NCBI RefSeq assembly: GCF_028283705.1
Contig: NZ_JAPWKD010000031.1
Location: 170,645 to 234,644 of the forward strand
Source: Pantoea sp.
GTDB taxonomy: Bacteria > Pseudomonadota > Gammaproteobacteria > Enterobacterales > Enterobacteriaceae
Length of the DNA stretch: 64,000 bases
Direction: 5' to 3'
The notes beneath the pieces were generated by a model. That model ran no database searches and was not told the origin of the DNA. It saw only the letters and a list, made by a program, of their open reading frames with translations. The translations under genes and the position numbers were made by a program. Shown here piece after piece: positions 16,801 to 25,404 of this stretch; the first letter of the stretch is position 1; every line of letters begins with the position of its first letter.

Positions 16801-19800
16801 TTTCACCAAGTTCACGAGTAGCCTTAACCCGTTTGAAGTTGCCATCATAATCCATAACTAATATATGTGTTTCATTCTCCGAGGTACCAGGTACAACCAG
16901 GGCGATAACGTCCTGTACCGGTTGCCCATTATATCTCAGAGTGATAACACCGCTGGTATCACCGTTTAAGTACCCCCTTATCGCTATTTTTTCAGTTTCG
17001 GAATGATTATTTTCCGACGAATTAAGTGCATTGGTAAAACCAAGTTTAAATGCGTTGCGGTAAAGCGTTGCCAGTTCAGGCTTTCGATTTCGCATTCCAG
17101 TCATATGATTCGTCCATGCCTGATGCAGCCTGGTGTATGAACGCTCAGCATTATTTACATCATCAGGTGTAAGACGAATAATTTCGAAAGGCTTATTCTT
17201 GTCTGATTTATACGGTTTATGACCAAAAAGATCCCTGCGGAAGGCTTCTGTGGTGTCAGTTGAATCACGCTTACCCGTGCCACCTTCCCACAATATCTTT
17301 ACATCATCAGTAACACCGTTACCGGTATAGATGTCAATCACACGCTTGCGATCAAAAGTGGGGGGTTTTGTTTTGTAATTAACGGTATCCACCCAGCTAT
17401 AGGGGGAGGTTATTTTTCCATGCCCATCAGGATGCCTGTCTATGACATCCTGAATATCTTTCTCGATAAATGTTCTGACTTTGGTGCTATTGCGGACGTC
17501 GATACCAATTTGCGTATCGTTATATTCCTCTTCGGTCATCGTGAATTCGGTCGCGTCGGTATTGCCGACGGACGTCTTCTGTGAAGCATCCACCGGGATA
17601 CCATCCTCTGCCGCTTCCGATGCAGCATTTACCGGTGGCTGTACGGCTCTGGCATCAGATGCTGCCTGTTCCCTGTCGGGCGGAGCACTTCGTCCGACCC
17701 GGCTTTTTACCTGCGGCTCCGCTAACCGGTGCGCCTCTGCCGGGCGGCCTTTCCCCACTTTGGGCTTATCCGCTTCACCCGCGTTTCCTTCACTGCGGGT
17801 GGCTGCCTGCACGGCTTCGGTTGCTGCGGTTTCCTGCAACGCACGTACCTCCACTGTTCCGGCCGCGATAATCCCCTGAAAACCGCCATCAATAACCATA
17901 TTCTCCGGCAGTTTCGCAACCGTCTCCTTCATCGTCTCACTGAAGCCTTCCTGCCGGACTTTATTCACCATAAAGCCAATCTGCACACCCGTTTTCAGCA
18001 GCGAAGGCGCAAATAAACTCACCGTCTGTTCCATCAATGAGCACATCAGCCGTTTTTCCACCGCATCAAGCATATACTGCGGGACAGGGCGCTCTACCGT
18101 CCCGGTGCTCTCCAGCTTTTGCGTGTCCGATAGATAGGACTCAACCGCTTTCCCCACGCTGTACCCGAACTTCAGTATCTTCGTCCCATGGAACATACCG
18201 CCCAGCAGGCTCTTTGCTGTCTGTCCCAGCAGCGTCTGCGCCATCCTTTTGGTAAACTCAGAGGACACCTTCCCGGATGACTTTTTCGTCATCTTCTGCA
18301 CCCAGCCCTGTAGATGCTCCGCCGCTCGTTCCGGCGTTTCCGCCACCAGGTTCACCTCCATGTCATGCAGCATTAGCTCCCGCCTGACACGCGCCGCAAA
18401 ATCTTTACCCTCCGGGTCTTCGTCTGTTTTAAAAGCCGGCCCCAGCTCATCTACCATCCTGTCAAACAGCACCAGTAAACGCGCCCGTTGCGCCTCATCT
18501 GCATTCTCCGGTATCTGGGCCTTACTGGCGTGCACCACCCCGGCAATATGTTTCGCCAGCTTCGCATCCTTTGAAAACAGGTTAATCGCCTTGTGGGTGA
18601 TTTCCGCCAGCTCCGTCGACAGACTCTTCATCGCCGCCTCAGAGGACTGCAGGCATTTCTGGATGGCGCGCTGAGCATTTTTGTAATCCTGCTTACCCCG
18701 CAGGGCTGTCGCCGGTATCCCGCTGCGCCCGCCCGGATTCACCAGCTGCTCCATCTCGCGGCACATTTTCCCGGTCGCCTCCCGGCACTGCTTTACCGTG
18801 GCGCGGCACTTATTTCTCAGCACTCCGATGCTCTTCCTGTGCCGATCATCAGTGAAGGTTGCCAGCATGTCTTCCAGTTCACTCTCCGTCATCGCCATCA
18901 CCAGCCCCAGCATCTCTGTCTGCTGCTCTGCCGCTACCCGTTTTTTATCCAGCTCCGCCAGCTTTTCTTCCCGGTACTGCTGCAGCGTTTCCTTCCGCTG
19001 GTCCGGGGTCAGTGCCCGGCAGTCGTCATTCAGCTGTCTTTTCACCTGCGGCTTCTTCTCTGACGCCGCCATCGCCGCCCCGGCAAGGTCTTCCATCGCC
19101 CGCTGAACATTCACCATCATCCCCAGCGGACCGGACACCACCCCCCTGATCTGCGAGTGAAAATCGCTGTGCTCCGCCGGATTAAAGCCGTGCGCCATAC
19201 CGGTCTGCGTGGCACGCCAGCCTTTCACCGCAAGGTGTCCCAGCGCCGACGCCACGTCCACCACCTTGTCCCACTGCCGCCCCGTCGCCTTCATGGCCCT
19301 GTCAGATTTCAGGACATGCAGAAAGACGTCCACCGCGTCCTTTTCCACCTCCACTTCCAGTTTCAGCAAACTGCGGTTCTGGTCCATAGCCTTCTTCACG
19401 CTTTTCACCGCTGCGGCAGCCTTCTCAAGCTGCTGCGCAAGTTGTGAGTGGCTGCCTCGCGATAACGCTTTCTCCGTCAGGTTTATACGCCCCGGCTTCA
19501 GGTGCTGCTTCAGACTCTCCCGCGCTTTACTCAGGTCCTTCATCACCGTCTCCAGCGCCTTTACCGCCAGCGCCCTCACCGGTTCTCCCCCTTTTTCCTT
19601 CTCTGCCGCGTCTGTCACCTCCCGGATGGCTGCGGCACTGTGCAGCGCCGCTGACAGATTACGCAGTTCCACGGCGGCTTCCTTCATGTTTTGTAACGAC
19701 GCGGTCTTCCTGTTTCCTGCCTCCTCTGACAGCTCACTCCCTATCCCCCCACATAGCGTTGCCAGCGCCCGTGCTGCGTCCCGGATTCTGGCGGACATAC

Positions 19801-20902
19801 CGTCCGCCCCGTCGGTGTCCACTGCTAATTTCGTCAGCGCCAGCTCTTCCTCCAGCAGCCCGTTCTGTTCTGACCGCACATCGCGCAGGTACGCGTCGCG
19901 CACCTTTTCCAGCGCCTTCACTACCTTCTCGCAGTCTGACTTCATCTCATCGTAAGCGTTTCCAAGACCCTTATGCAGCAGCGCCTGCTCCGACCAGGGC
20001 TTGTCTTTTTCCGACACCTCCACCGCCTGCCACAGGTACATAAAACTGCTTTTTCCCAGCGCCTGTTGCAGCTCACGCCGCACCGCTTCCGGCCCCTCTG
20101 CCAGCTGCGCCACGCCGCCGCTTTTCCGGTGCTCCGCCACCCCGGCCAGCACTGCATCCGCCTTCTTCAGCGCCTCTGCCACCCCGTTTAACGAAAGCTG
20201 CGCGTTCATCATCCCAACCTTCTGGTGGCCTGACTGCGGAGGCAACCCCGCCAGGGCCTTGCTCAGCTCCCCGATAGCATCGCCAGCCTTTTTCAGAGAC
20301 GGTTCCGAGGGGGACCACTTTCGTTCCGACATCTCCGTCTGGACCTTTTTCATCTCATCCATATTGACGTCCAGGTGCTCCTGAAGCCTCCCCAGACGGC
20401 GGAACTCCTGCAGCTTCCCGTGCTCTTTAAGCAGGTCCGGGAGCTTCACTTCGGGCATGTCTTCCTCCAGCGCCGGGAACAGCGGCGTCTCCGCCTGCTC
20501 AACCGTGGGCTCAGGTACCGGGTTGTGTTCAGAAAGTTCGGCCAACGCTTCCATCGACTTATGGAACTGTTCTTTCGAAACCGGTGCCCCGTTACAGGTC
20601 ATCCTCTCTGCCAGAGGTTTCACGGGGCCATTCTCTTCGCTGAAATTTAATGTCACACTGGTTTTAGCTTCCAGCCAGGCCATCATTTCCCACTGCTCAT
20701 CCTTCAGGTTTAACAGTTCGCCGGAACCGGTTTTGTTGAATGCACCTTCAGGATTAAAAGCAAGCATCTCGAGAGCATCGAATAAGCTGATAGCGTTTTT
20801 TTCCGCCAGGACCGGAAACTCTTCACTGCCGGATTTGCCTGCGATACTGAGAGATTCTGCGGCCGGGGTGTGAATGCGGCTGTTAAGAACGTTGGAAACC
20901 AT
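13814..20902 (-). CDS. Giant 2362-residue repeat protein, putative secreted effector or toxin
   Basis: An intact 7.1-kb frame. There is no Sec signal; the Ser/Asn/Ala-rich start MVSNVLNSRIHTPAAESLSI resembles type III secretion leaders. Residues 160-1000 are highly charged long helices or coiled coil. A weakly hydrophobic stretch lies near 900-1010, then a disordered Ala/Glu/Pro linker (about 1040-1130). A mixed domain follows (about 1140-1600, with SPYSWVDTVNYKTKPPTFDR). From about 1620 to 2290 come six diverged P-x2-L-x3-L-x3-GI-x-(I/V)-x2-Y/H-L units. The C-terminus has five 12-residue repeats. The RBS is AGGGA. No hrp box is seen upstream. It has no recognised enzyme motif. A type III or other secreted effector, or a polymorphic toxin, is plausible. 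Confidence 0.7.
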   Translation of the reverse strand: MVSNVLNSRIHTPAAESLSIAGKSGSEEFPVLAEKNAISLFDALEMLAFNPEGAFNKTGSGELLNLKDEQWEMMAWLEAKTSVTLNFSEENGPVKPLAERMTCNGAPVSKEQFHKSMEALAELSEHNPVPEPTVEQAETPLFPALEEDMPEVKLPDLLKEHGKLQEFRRLGRLQEHLDVNMDEMKKVQTEMSERKWSPSEPSLKKAGDAIGELSKALAGLPPQSGHQKVGMMNAQLSLNGVAEALKKADAVLAGVAEHRKSGGVAQLAEGPEAVRRELQQALGKSSFMYLWQAVEVSEKDKPWSEQALLHKGLGNAYDEMKSDCEKVVKALEKVRDAYLRDVRSEQNGLLEEELALTKLAVDTDGADGMSARIRDAARALATLCGGIGSELSEEAGNRKTASLQNMKEAAVELRNLSAALHSAAAIREVTDAAEKEKGGEPVRALAVKALETVMKDLSKARESLKQHLKPGRINLTEKALSRGSHSQLAQQLEKAAAAVKSVKKAMDQNRSLLKLEVEVEKDAVDVFLHVLKSDRAMKATGRQWDKVVDVASALGHLAVKGWRATQTGMAHGFNPAEHSDFHSQIRGVVSGPLGMMVNVQRAMEDLAGAAMAASEKKPQVKRQLNDDCRALTPDQRKETLQQYREEKLAELDKKRVAAEQQTEMLGLVMAMTESELEDMLATFTDDRHRKSIGVLRNKCRATVKQCREATGKMCREMEQLVNPGGRSGIPATALRGKQDYKNAQRAIQKCLQSSEAAMKSLSTELAEITHKAINLFSKDAKLAKHIAGVVHASKAQIPENADEAQRARLLVLFDRMVDELGPAFKTDEDPEGKDFAARVRRELMLHDMEVNLVAETPERAAEHLQGWVQKMTKKSSGKVSSEFTKRMAQTLLGQTAKSLLGGMFHGTKILKFGYSVGKAVESYLSDTQKLESTGTVERPVPQYMLDAVEKRLMCSLMEQTVSLFAPSLLKTGVQIGFMVNKVRQEGFSETMKETVAKLPENMVIDGGFQGIIAAGTVEVRALQETAATEAVQAATRSEGNAGEADKPKVGKGRPAEAHRLAEPQVKSRVGRSAPPDREQAASDARAVQPPVNAASEAAEDGIPVDASQKTSVGNTDATEFTMTEEEYNDTQIGIDVRNSTKVRTFIEKDIQDVIDRHPDGHGKITSPYSWVDTVNYKTKPPTFDRKRVIDIYTGNGVTDDVKILWEGGTGKRDSTDTTEAFRRDLFGHKPYKSDKNKPFEIIRLTPDDVNNAERSYTRLHQAWTNHMTGMRNRKPELATLYRNAFKLGFTNALNSSENNHSETEKIAIRGYLNGDTSGVITLRYNGQPVQDVIALVVPGTSENETHILVMDYDGNFKRVKATRELGEIKDGDTRYAFKPDEETQQFISRRLVLGDREKASAQRTQKVIMDPSSHYDTKLADRYLTTQDREFKRVVADPKKEMLDITYKAIDDMAGHLSMALGMAGFPESTPMGVLVGALITTGKGIVKYVITPADETTRLRNIRNQTIRDVLSGGVADEITGKTMDNLPKGVNKTAKSGLVWYQKSTMMSGDAGKIFNKGLDKAYDWMGLAIEDTTRPDTLFSNAEQTSAPSEDALTSSSGVGADRSKTETLWTQTLADLNKGFDELRYTKLSKETLERLEKSGIDYKKILDKHGSPASIEKATVNGVTDYSQVVYDQHGVNELWGEASKSHKKWSQSERLERMIDKLGELESKVTGDQTIQIPYSLLKDFRDAGIDIDDYLSGNAVDDDNNPQTRYAQKSERARLNHTELKRLKFIAEAKKLQPSDINGALKLLDEIRWSLSGDEKTTIPDELQQILEKQGIKVKDYIRTHGDEGPARKAVSQKGLPQLDRHLLLSDRTLDKHQFSDLAVMARLKLLEKNVQAPKDEVESLINSGTPGRLTPATITSLRNNGINIDAIAHRYGTSSSKEAAMNATGELNVEKVDIDASGALLLRTKIEKKIRDYKISIMIERMKSLNKTPGVGYRLPHDITDFIKQGQATSDGELFLEHLRHKNLSDAQLKSLRWMLEAEVELSPESTYEELAAFVRKMESETAPGENVTLPPALIQYLRARGVSIDKYLQEKGNSEIAKENARIRGDENHLNKAEIDINKSHLKEIEDMVFAQKRRAETPDMMKRLNDSRMSIVGNGEVDLPEDIRKFVLASPEIDDNNKFLEELKWRTVTKAELDWLYWTLKAENELGTDSTPEQTTAFMREMESSMAGDEVRALPPRLINRLKSHGIDVDDHLKRFGDTGLAKNLAVLRGTENILDSRDIKLSKPGLIKLREMLAAKPGARLREMLTADPTTQLRGIRARKPAAKPEEKPAANPTTQPGEIPASKPVTQPKNDDMIPFMGMSGERRMW
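13874..14053 (-). repeat. Five tandem 36-bp (12-residue) repeats at the 3' end of the giant gene
   Basis: The encoded units are LREMLAAKPGAR, LREMLTADPTTQ, LRGIRARKPAAK, PEEKPAANPTTQ and PGEIPASKPVTQ. At DNA level AAGCATCTCTCTCAAC recurs at 14003 and 14039 (36 bp apart), and CTGCGTAGTTGGAT recurs at 13910 and 13982 (72 bp apart). Multiples of 36 bp keep the frame, so copy number could vary without breaking the protein. Confidence 0.85.
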
Positions 20903-21192
20903 GGAAATCCCTGATGTAAAAAAGTAGAAAAATTAATCAGGGAGATTACAGGTAACACTTCGGCGGGATTATCGGGAAAAGACCTGAACTTATGTATTTA
21001 GCCCAATTACCAGGCGAATAGGCTTGTTATCAGGGCGGTCAGTAAGCAGAAGAAATTTTGCAGCAGGGAACGTAAAGGAGAAGAAATACGGAGAAAACTG
21101 GCTGATGCCATGGATGCACTCGACGATGCCAGAAACAGGCGCAATACATTGCGCCGCATCGCATATACAGGGATGATTTGGGTTACGCCTTG
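20903..21192. other. Gap between the giant gene and the SDR gene
   Basis: 290 bp. The part next to 20902 must hold the giant gene's promoter. The rightward frame described in the next entry fills the rest. No other motif was seen. Confidence 0.5.
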
Positions 21193-21238
21193 TTATTTAA
21201 AATCAATCGCCATCAACTCCGCAATAGTAGAACCCTGA
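21002..21238 (+). pseudogene. Possible decayed coding remnant (coiled-coil-like frame without a start)
   Basis: The frame is open from a TAG at 20999 to a TGA at 21236. It reads NRLVIRAVSKQKKFC, then RRKLADAMDALDDARNRRNT, with heptad-like Leu/Ala spacing and many Arg/Lys. There is no in-frame ATG before residue 40, and the frame runs into the 3' end of the SDR gene on the other strand. It looks like a gene fragment left at the junction of the giant-gene island, but chance cannot be excluded. Confidence 0.22.
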
Positions 21239-22302
21239 GTTGAAGCTACGCAGCGATCAAGATAATCAGTAAATTTTGATGATTGTGGCATGCCTAATTT
21301 GAGTAGCTTCTCATTACTGAAAACCACGTTAAGCTGTGAAAAATGGCCATAAAGATTCATCGCCCGCAGCATGATGCGTTCGTTGCACGGACCAAAAAGT
21401 GCAGAAAAATTCTTTTTATCCGCACTCAATTCTTTGTAATTAACTTTCTGGTAGGTTGCAGAAACGGGTGCGTCTCCAGATGCTTTTGCCATCGCGATGT
21501 CGATTTCGGCAAAGGTTACGCTACTTTCCACCCCGGCTGAAATGTGGAATACATCCTTCTCAACTTTGTCAGCTGTCAGCAGCAATTCGAGCGCATCGGC
21601 ACAGTAATCCACCGGAACAACGTCGATACGATCTTCAAGCTCGCACATAAATTTACCCAGCATAAGCGCCATGCGGAACACCCAGAAGATACTGGCAGAG
21701 GGTTCACAACCGTATTGCGAATGACCTACCACAATGGAAGGACGCGCAATCACCAGAGGCAGAGCAGGTAAGGACTCCGTCATCATTCTTTCAATTGTCG
21801 CTTTGCTCCAGGTGTACTCAACAATGTGCTGCTGACGGGATGTGGTCAGTTCGCTTTCCGTCACCAGACTGTTGGCACGAGGAACACAAGACATGGCAGT
21901 CCCCACATGGACAAAGCGTTTAAGTCCACTCACCTGACTCATACGGCTGGCAAACTTGAAGGTGCCTTCCACGTTTACCTTCCATATGTAGGGATTATTG
22001 CCGAACGATGCCACAGCGGCGCAATTCAGGACGTGAGTAACATCATCAAGCCGGGGATCCGCTGTAAAATGCTCTGGTGCAGAGAGATCGCCAGGCAGGA
22101 TTTGTTGCGTTGTCAGGGAATCCAGCAGAATGCTATCCAGTCCGAACTTCGCCAGATTTTTTTTAACCCGCTCCAGTCCCTCTTCAGGCGTTTCTCCCCT
22201 GACAAGCAGTAGCAGGTTGTTTATTTGACCTTTCTTTAACAAATTAGCAGTAACTGCGCCGCCAAGAAAACCTGTTGCGCCTGTGATTAATATATTTTGC
22301 AT
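21193..22302 (-). CDS. Extended SDR, fatty acyl-CoA/thioester-reductase-like (NAD_binding_4)
   Basis: A 369-residue Rossmann oxidoreductase. GATGFLGGAV at about residues 7-16 is the extended-SDR NAD(P) motif. HVLNCAAVASFG, an SxS-type segment (HVGTAMSCVP) and the catalytic YTWSK (Tyr and Lys, about residues 164-168) follow. The LLLLVRGETPEEGLERVKKNL segment after the first strand is typical of reductase domains that release acyl chains as aldehydes, and of plant male-sterility proteins. It is a stand-alone domain with no adenylation or carrier partner nearby. It is monocistronic on the minus strand, and the substrate is unknown. Confidence 0.78.
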   Translation of the reverse strand: MQNILITGATGFLGGAVTANLLKKGQINNLLLLVRGETPEEGLERVKKNLAKFGLDSILLDSLTTQQILPGDLSAPEHFTADPRLDDVTHVLNCAAVASFGNNPYIWKVNVEGTFKFASRMSQVSGLKRFVHVGTAMSCVPRANSLVTESELTTSRQQHIVEYTWSKATIERMMTESLPALPLVIARPSIVVGHSQYGCEPSASIFWVFRMALMLGKFMCELEDRIDVVPVDYCADALELLLTADKVEKDVFHISAGVESSVTFAEIDIAMAKASGDAPVSATYQKVNYKELSADKKNFSALFGPCNERIMLRAMNLYGHFSQLNVVFSNEKLLKLGMPQSSKFTDYLDRCVASTQGSTIAELMAIDFK

Positions 22303-22645
22303 GGATTTAATCTAATGGTGTTGTGTAAAGAGTGGCTATCCCGGCACACGTTATTCCATCGAGATTAAATGGCAGTTAAATAAGTAATTCATAAAAAAAT
22401 TGGCAGGAGGAGTGAACTTTATCAAGAAAGGTCAATGCTTCCATGGCACAAGGGAAATCCTGTCGATAATATCTTCAGCCGCTTTCATTTTGACGCACTT
22501 ATTTATACCCCTGAAACACTTTAATAAAAACATCGGCGCATGCAGTAAAAAAATCAAATAGATAGAATTCTCATTCTTATTACCATCATTCTGCCCGGTC
22601 ACCAGAGAATTCATATAAAATAGGGCGATAACCTGATATGGCGAG
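22303..22645. other. Intergenic region, no gene seen
   Basis: 343 bp, AT-rich, between the SDR gene and the end of the LysR gene. A 74-codon minus-strand frame (22432-22656) overlaps the LysR stop but lacks a ribosome site and any family resemblance, so I do not call it. The region probably carries the SDR promoter. Confidence 0.4.
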
Positions 22646-23545
22646 TTAGAACTCATCCAACCTGATATTTTGCGATTTTATATGCTGCCAGAAGCGCTCT
22701 GCCGCAAGATTTAGCCTCGCTCCCGAACGATAAACATATGCCGAGATCGGCAACGACAGTGAACCATCCATAATGGCCAGCTTGCCTTCTCGTAATTCCC
22801 GCTGAATCGAATACTGCGGTAACCACCCCACCCCATGACCATTTACGATCATCCGTTTGAGCAGCTCACTCATGGAAGACACAAAGCTGAGCGTAAAGGT
22901 ATTCTCGGGAATTTTATCGATGACCTGATTAACCTGGCGCCCCATATAGCTGTCGTTGGCATATTTCATCAACGGCAAAACATCGCCATTCAGACTGAAT
23001 AAGGGTCTGCCATCCACATCACAGGGGCTGACCAGATGAAGGAAGGAATCAAAAACCTTATGATGAATAAAGGGATAATTCATAAATTCTTCGTTGTAGA
23101 AGGTCAGAATAAAGTCGCTTTTTCCTTCTTTCAGGTTATAAACCGCCTCGTCAACGTTGATCGACTCAACATAATGAATTCTTTCAGCGCTATCGGTGTA
23201 TCCGGCGATCAGGTTAGGCAGCAGCAGTACGGAAAGTGAGGGGGCGGCATCGAACTTGATACTTTGCCGAAAGTTATCCAGCCCTTTGATTCGATTCAGC
23301 TGGTAGTCCATATCATCCAGCATGTTGCGGGCATAACCGACAAAACTCTTCCCCTGCCGGGTAAGTTGCAGTGGATTGACGCTGCGATCGAAGATGGCAA
23401 AGCCGATGGCAGACTCAAGTGATTGAATCCGGCGGCTAAATGAAGACTGGGAAATGTTTCTTTTTTCCGCCGCTAAGGTAAAGCTGCGGGTCTCTTCCAG
23501 AGCAATGACGTCATAAAACCATTTAACTTCAAGATTACTGACCAC
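22646..23545 (-). CDS. LysR-family transcriptional regulator divergent from pckA
   Basis: A LysR-type regulator of about 299 residues. The winged helix-turn-helix reads WFYDVIALEETRSFTLAAEK, then RNISQSSFSRRIQSLESAIG. The LysR_substrate domain runs from about residue 95 to the end. The GTG at 23545 gives the usual short N-terminus (VSNLEVKWFYD). The upstream ATG at 23593 lies inside a palindrome and has no ribosome site. It is divergent from pckA with two ATGCA-N5-TGCAT palindromes between them. By inference it controls this pckA and itself; the coinducer is unknown. Confidence 0.85.
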   Translation of the reverse strand: MVSNLEVKWFYDVIALEETRSFTLAAEKRNISQSSFSRRIQSLESAIGFAIFDRSVNPLQLTRQGKSFVGYARNMLDDMDYQLNRIKGLDNFRQSIKFDAAPSLSVLLLPNLIAGYTDSAERIHYVESINVDEAVYNLKEGKSDFILTFYNEEFMNYPFIHHKVFDSFLHLVSPCDVDGRPLFSLNGDVLPLMKYANDSYMGRQVNQVIDKIPENTFTLSFVSSMSELLKRMIVNGHGVGWLPQYSIQRELREGKLAIMDGSLSLPISAYVYRSGARLNLAAERFWQHIKSQNIRLDEF

Positions 23546-23578
23546 AGTGCGGAATCTCACAAAACCATAACTGGCGCT

Positions 23579-23593
23579 ATGCAAATTATGCAT
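23579..23593. promoter_or_regulatory. Palindrome ATGCAAATTATGCAT, LysR-type site
   Basis: ATGCA-AATTA-TGCAT, a perfect dyad with 5-bp arms that fits the T-N11-A LysR box. A second copy lies 29 bp to the right, centre to centre. Being close to the regulator start suits autoregulation. Confidence 0.55.
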
Positions 23594-23607
23594 GGCATAT
23601 AGAAATT

Positions 23608-23622
23608 ATGCAATCATTGCAT
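23608..23622. promoter_or_regulatory. Palindrome ATGCAATCATTGCAT, LysR-type site
   Basis: ATGCA-ATCAT-TGCAT (the dyad extends to ATGCAA/TTGCAT). It is paired with the site at 23579 in the 218-bp divergent LysR/pckA region. Paired dyads about three turns apart suit a LysR tetramer. Confidence 0.55.
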
Positions 23623-23763
23623 CTGAATGATGGTGCTAGTATCCAGAACAGTTGATTAACTGATTTCCGTAAACTCATTAACAGCTCAGTTAACTATCAC
23701 GCTCAACAACCGGTCGCAGTTTAATGCAACCCAATACTCAGCCAGCTATCAGTCAGGTATAAC

Positions 23764-25389
23764 ATGTCCAGCACTGCGATGATTAAAACTGCCCTGTCAG
23801 ATTTAGGGATCACCGACGTTTCTGAAGTGATCTATAACCCGGATTATGATCTGCTTATCGAGCATGAAACTTCATCTGAACTCAGTGGCTATGAGCGCGG
23901 AATGATGACTGCATCCGGTGCCGTCGCAGTTGATACCGGCGAGTTCACCGGTCGTTCTCCGAAGGATAAATATATTGTCCGCGACGAGCTGACGCAGGAT
24001 AGCGTGTGGTGGTCTGACGCCGGTACCGGCCGCAATGATAACAAACCCCTGTCCCCTTCGGTCTGGGCTGAATTACGCCATCTGGTCTCAAACCAGTTAT
24101 CCGGTAAAAAACTGTATGTCGTCGATGCCTGGTGTGGAGCAAGCACCGACTCACGCCTGGCGGTACGCTTTATTACCGAGGTTGCCTGGCAGGCGCACTT
24201 CGTGAAAAACATGTTTATTCCGCCGCTGGCTGAAGAACTGGAGAATTTCACACCTGATTTTATCGTGATGAACGGTTCCAAGTGCACTAATCAGAACTGG
24301 CAGGCACAGGGTCTGAACTCTGAGAATTTTGTTGCCTTTAACCTGTCCGAGAAGATGCAACTGATCGGTGGCACCTGGTACGGCGGTGAAATGAAGAAAG
24401 GTTTATTCTCAGTGATGAACTATTTCCTGCCGCAGCGGGGCATTGCTTCAATGCACTGCTCAGCCAACCGTGGTGCAGCGGGCGATGTCGCGCTGTTTTT
24501 CGGTCTCTCAGGTACCGGCAAAACGACCCTTTCTACCGATCCACAGCGTGAGCTGATCGGTGATGATGAACACGGCTGGGACCATGAAGGCGTGTTTAAC
24601 TTTGAAGGGGGTTGCTACGCCAAAACTATCAATCTGAGTGAGGCCGCTGAGCCAGAGATCTACCGCGCTATTCGCCGCGATGCGTTGCTGGAGAATGTGG
24701 TCGTCAGAGCTGATGGCAGCGTTGATTACGCTGATGGGCACAAAACCGAAAACACCCGTGTCTCCTACCCGCTGTCGCATATTGAGAATATCGTCAAGCC
24801 GGTATCGCGTGCCGGAAATCCGTCTAAAGTGATTTTCCTCGCGGCTGACGCTTTTGGCGTATTACCGCCGGTATCGCGCCTGACGACTGACCAGATGAAG
24901 TATCACTTCCTGTCTGGATTTACCTCGAAACTGGCGGGCACCGAACGCGGCATTACCCGACCCACTCCGACGTTTTCAGCCTGCTATGGCGCGGCATTCC
25001 TGATGCTGCATCCGACCCAGTACGCTGAAGTGCTGGCGGAGAAAATGGCCGAAACGGGTGCAGAAGCCTGGCTGGTCAACACCGGCTGGAATGGTGCCGG
25101 TGAGCGACTTTCACTGCGTGATACGCGTAATATCATTCGTGGCATTTTGAATGACACCATTGTGCTCGGCGATAACACGCTGCCGGTATTTGGGTTGCTG
25201 ATCCCGGATGCGGTGCCGGAAGTGCAAACCAGACTGCTCGATCCGCGTAATGGCTGGGGATCTGAAGAAAAATGGCAGGAAGAAGCGACCAAACTGGGCC
25301 GCCTGTTTGTGACGAACTTCAGTCAGTACGCAGAAACCCCGGAAGGCGCGCGCATCGCCCTGGCAGGGCCTGATGTTGCCAGCGAATAA
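23764..25389 (+). CDS. pckA: ATP-dependent phosphoenolpyruvate carboxykinase (paralogue by context)
   Basis: A 541-residue cytosolic enzyme converting oxaloacetate and ATP to PEP, CO2 and ADP. Family segments are all present: FTGRSPKDKYIVRD (about residues 61-74), the RFITEVAWQAHFVKNMF block, GGTWYGGEMKKG, the P-loop-like GLSGTGKTTLSTD (about residues 250-262), the metal site DDEHGWDHEGVFNFEGGCYAK, and RVSYP. In E. coli pckA lies beside hslO and envZ; here it has a divergent LysR gene and no such neighbours, so it may be a second, specially regulated copy. TarD in this window produces oxaloacetate. A hairpin follows the stop. Confidence 0.95.
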   Translation: MSSTAMIKTALSDLGITDVSEVIYNPDYDLLIEHETSSELSGYERGMMTASGAVAVDTGEFTGRSPKDKYIVRDELTQDSVWWSDAGTGRNDNKPLSPSVWAELRHLVSNQLSGKKLYVVDAWCGASTDSRLAVRFITEVAWQAHFVKNMFIPPLAEELENFTPDFIVMNGSKCTNQNWQAQGLNSENFVAFNLSEKMQLIGGTWYGGEMKKGLFSVMNYFLPQRGIASMHCSANRGAAGDVALFFGLSGTGKTTLSTDPQRELIGDDEHGWDHEGVFNFEGGCYAKTINLSEAAEPEIYRAIRRDALLENVVVRADGSVDYADGHKTENTRVSYPLSHIENIVKPVSRAGNPSKVIFLAADAFGVLPPVSRLTTDQMKYHFLSGFTSKLAGTERGITRPTPTFSACYGAAFLMLHPTQYAEVLAEKMAETGAEAWLVNTGWNGAGERLSLRDTRNIIRGILNDTIVLGDNTLPVFGLLIPDAVPEVQTRLLDPRNGWGSEEKWQEEATKLGRLFVTNFSQYAETPEGARIALAGPDVASE

Positions 25390-25404
25390 CGGCTAAGCAC
25401 GCAT

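Noticed and set aside
18249..20873. Several long plus-strand open frames (up to about 250 codons) opposite the giant gene
   Set aside because: They are antisense shadows in the GC-rich half, with Ser/Pro/Cys-rich composition, no ribosome sites and no family resemblance.
20903..21060. hrp box (GGAACC-N15/16-CCACNNA) upstream of the giant gene
   Set aside because: No GGAACC element on the coding strand in this interval; type III regulation cannot be supported from the promoter.
22432..22656. 74-codon minus-strand frame after the LysR gene
   Set aside because: Overlaps the LysR stop, has no Shine-Dalgarno and shows no domain pattern.
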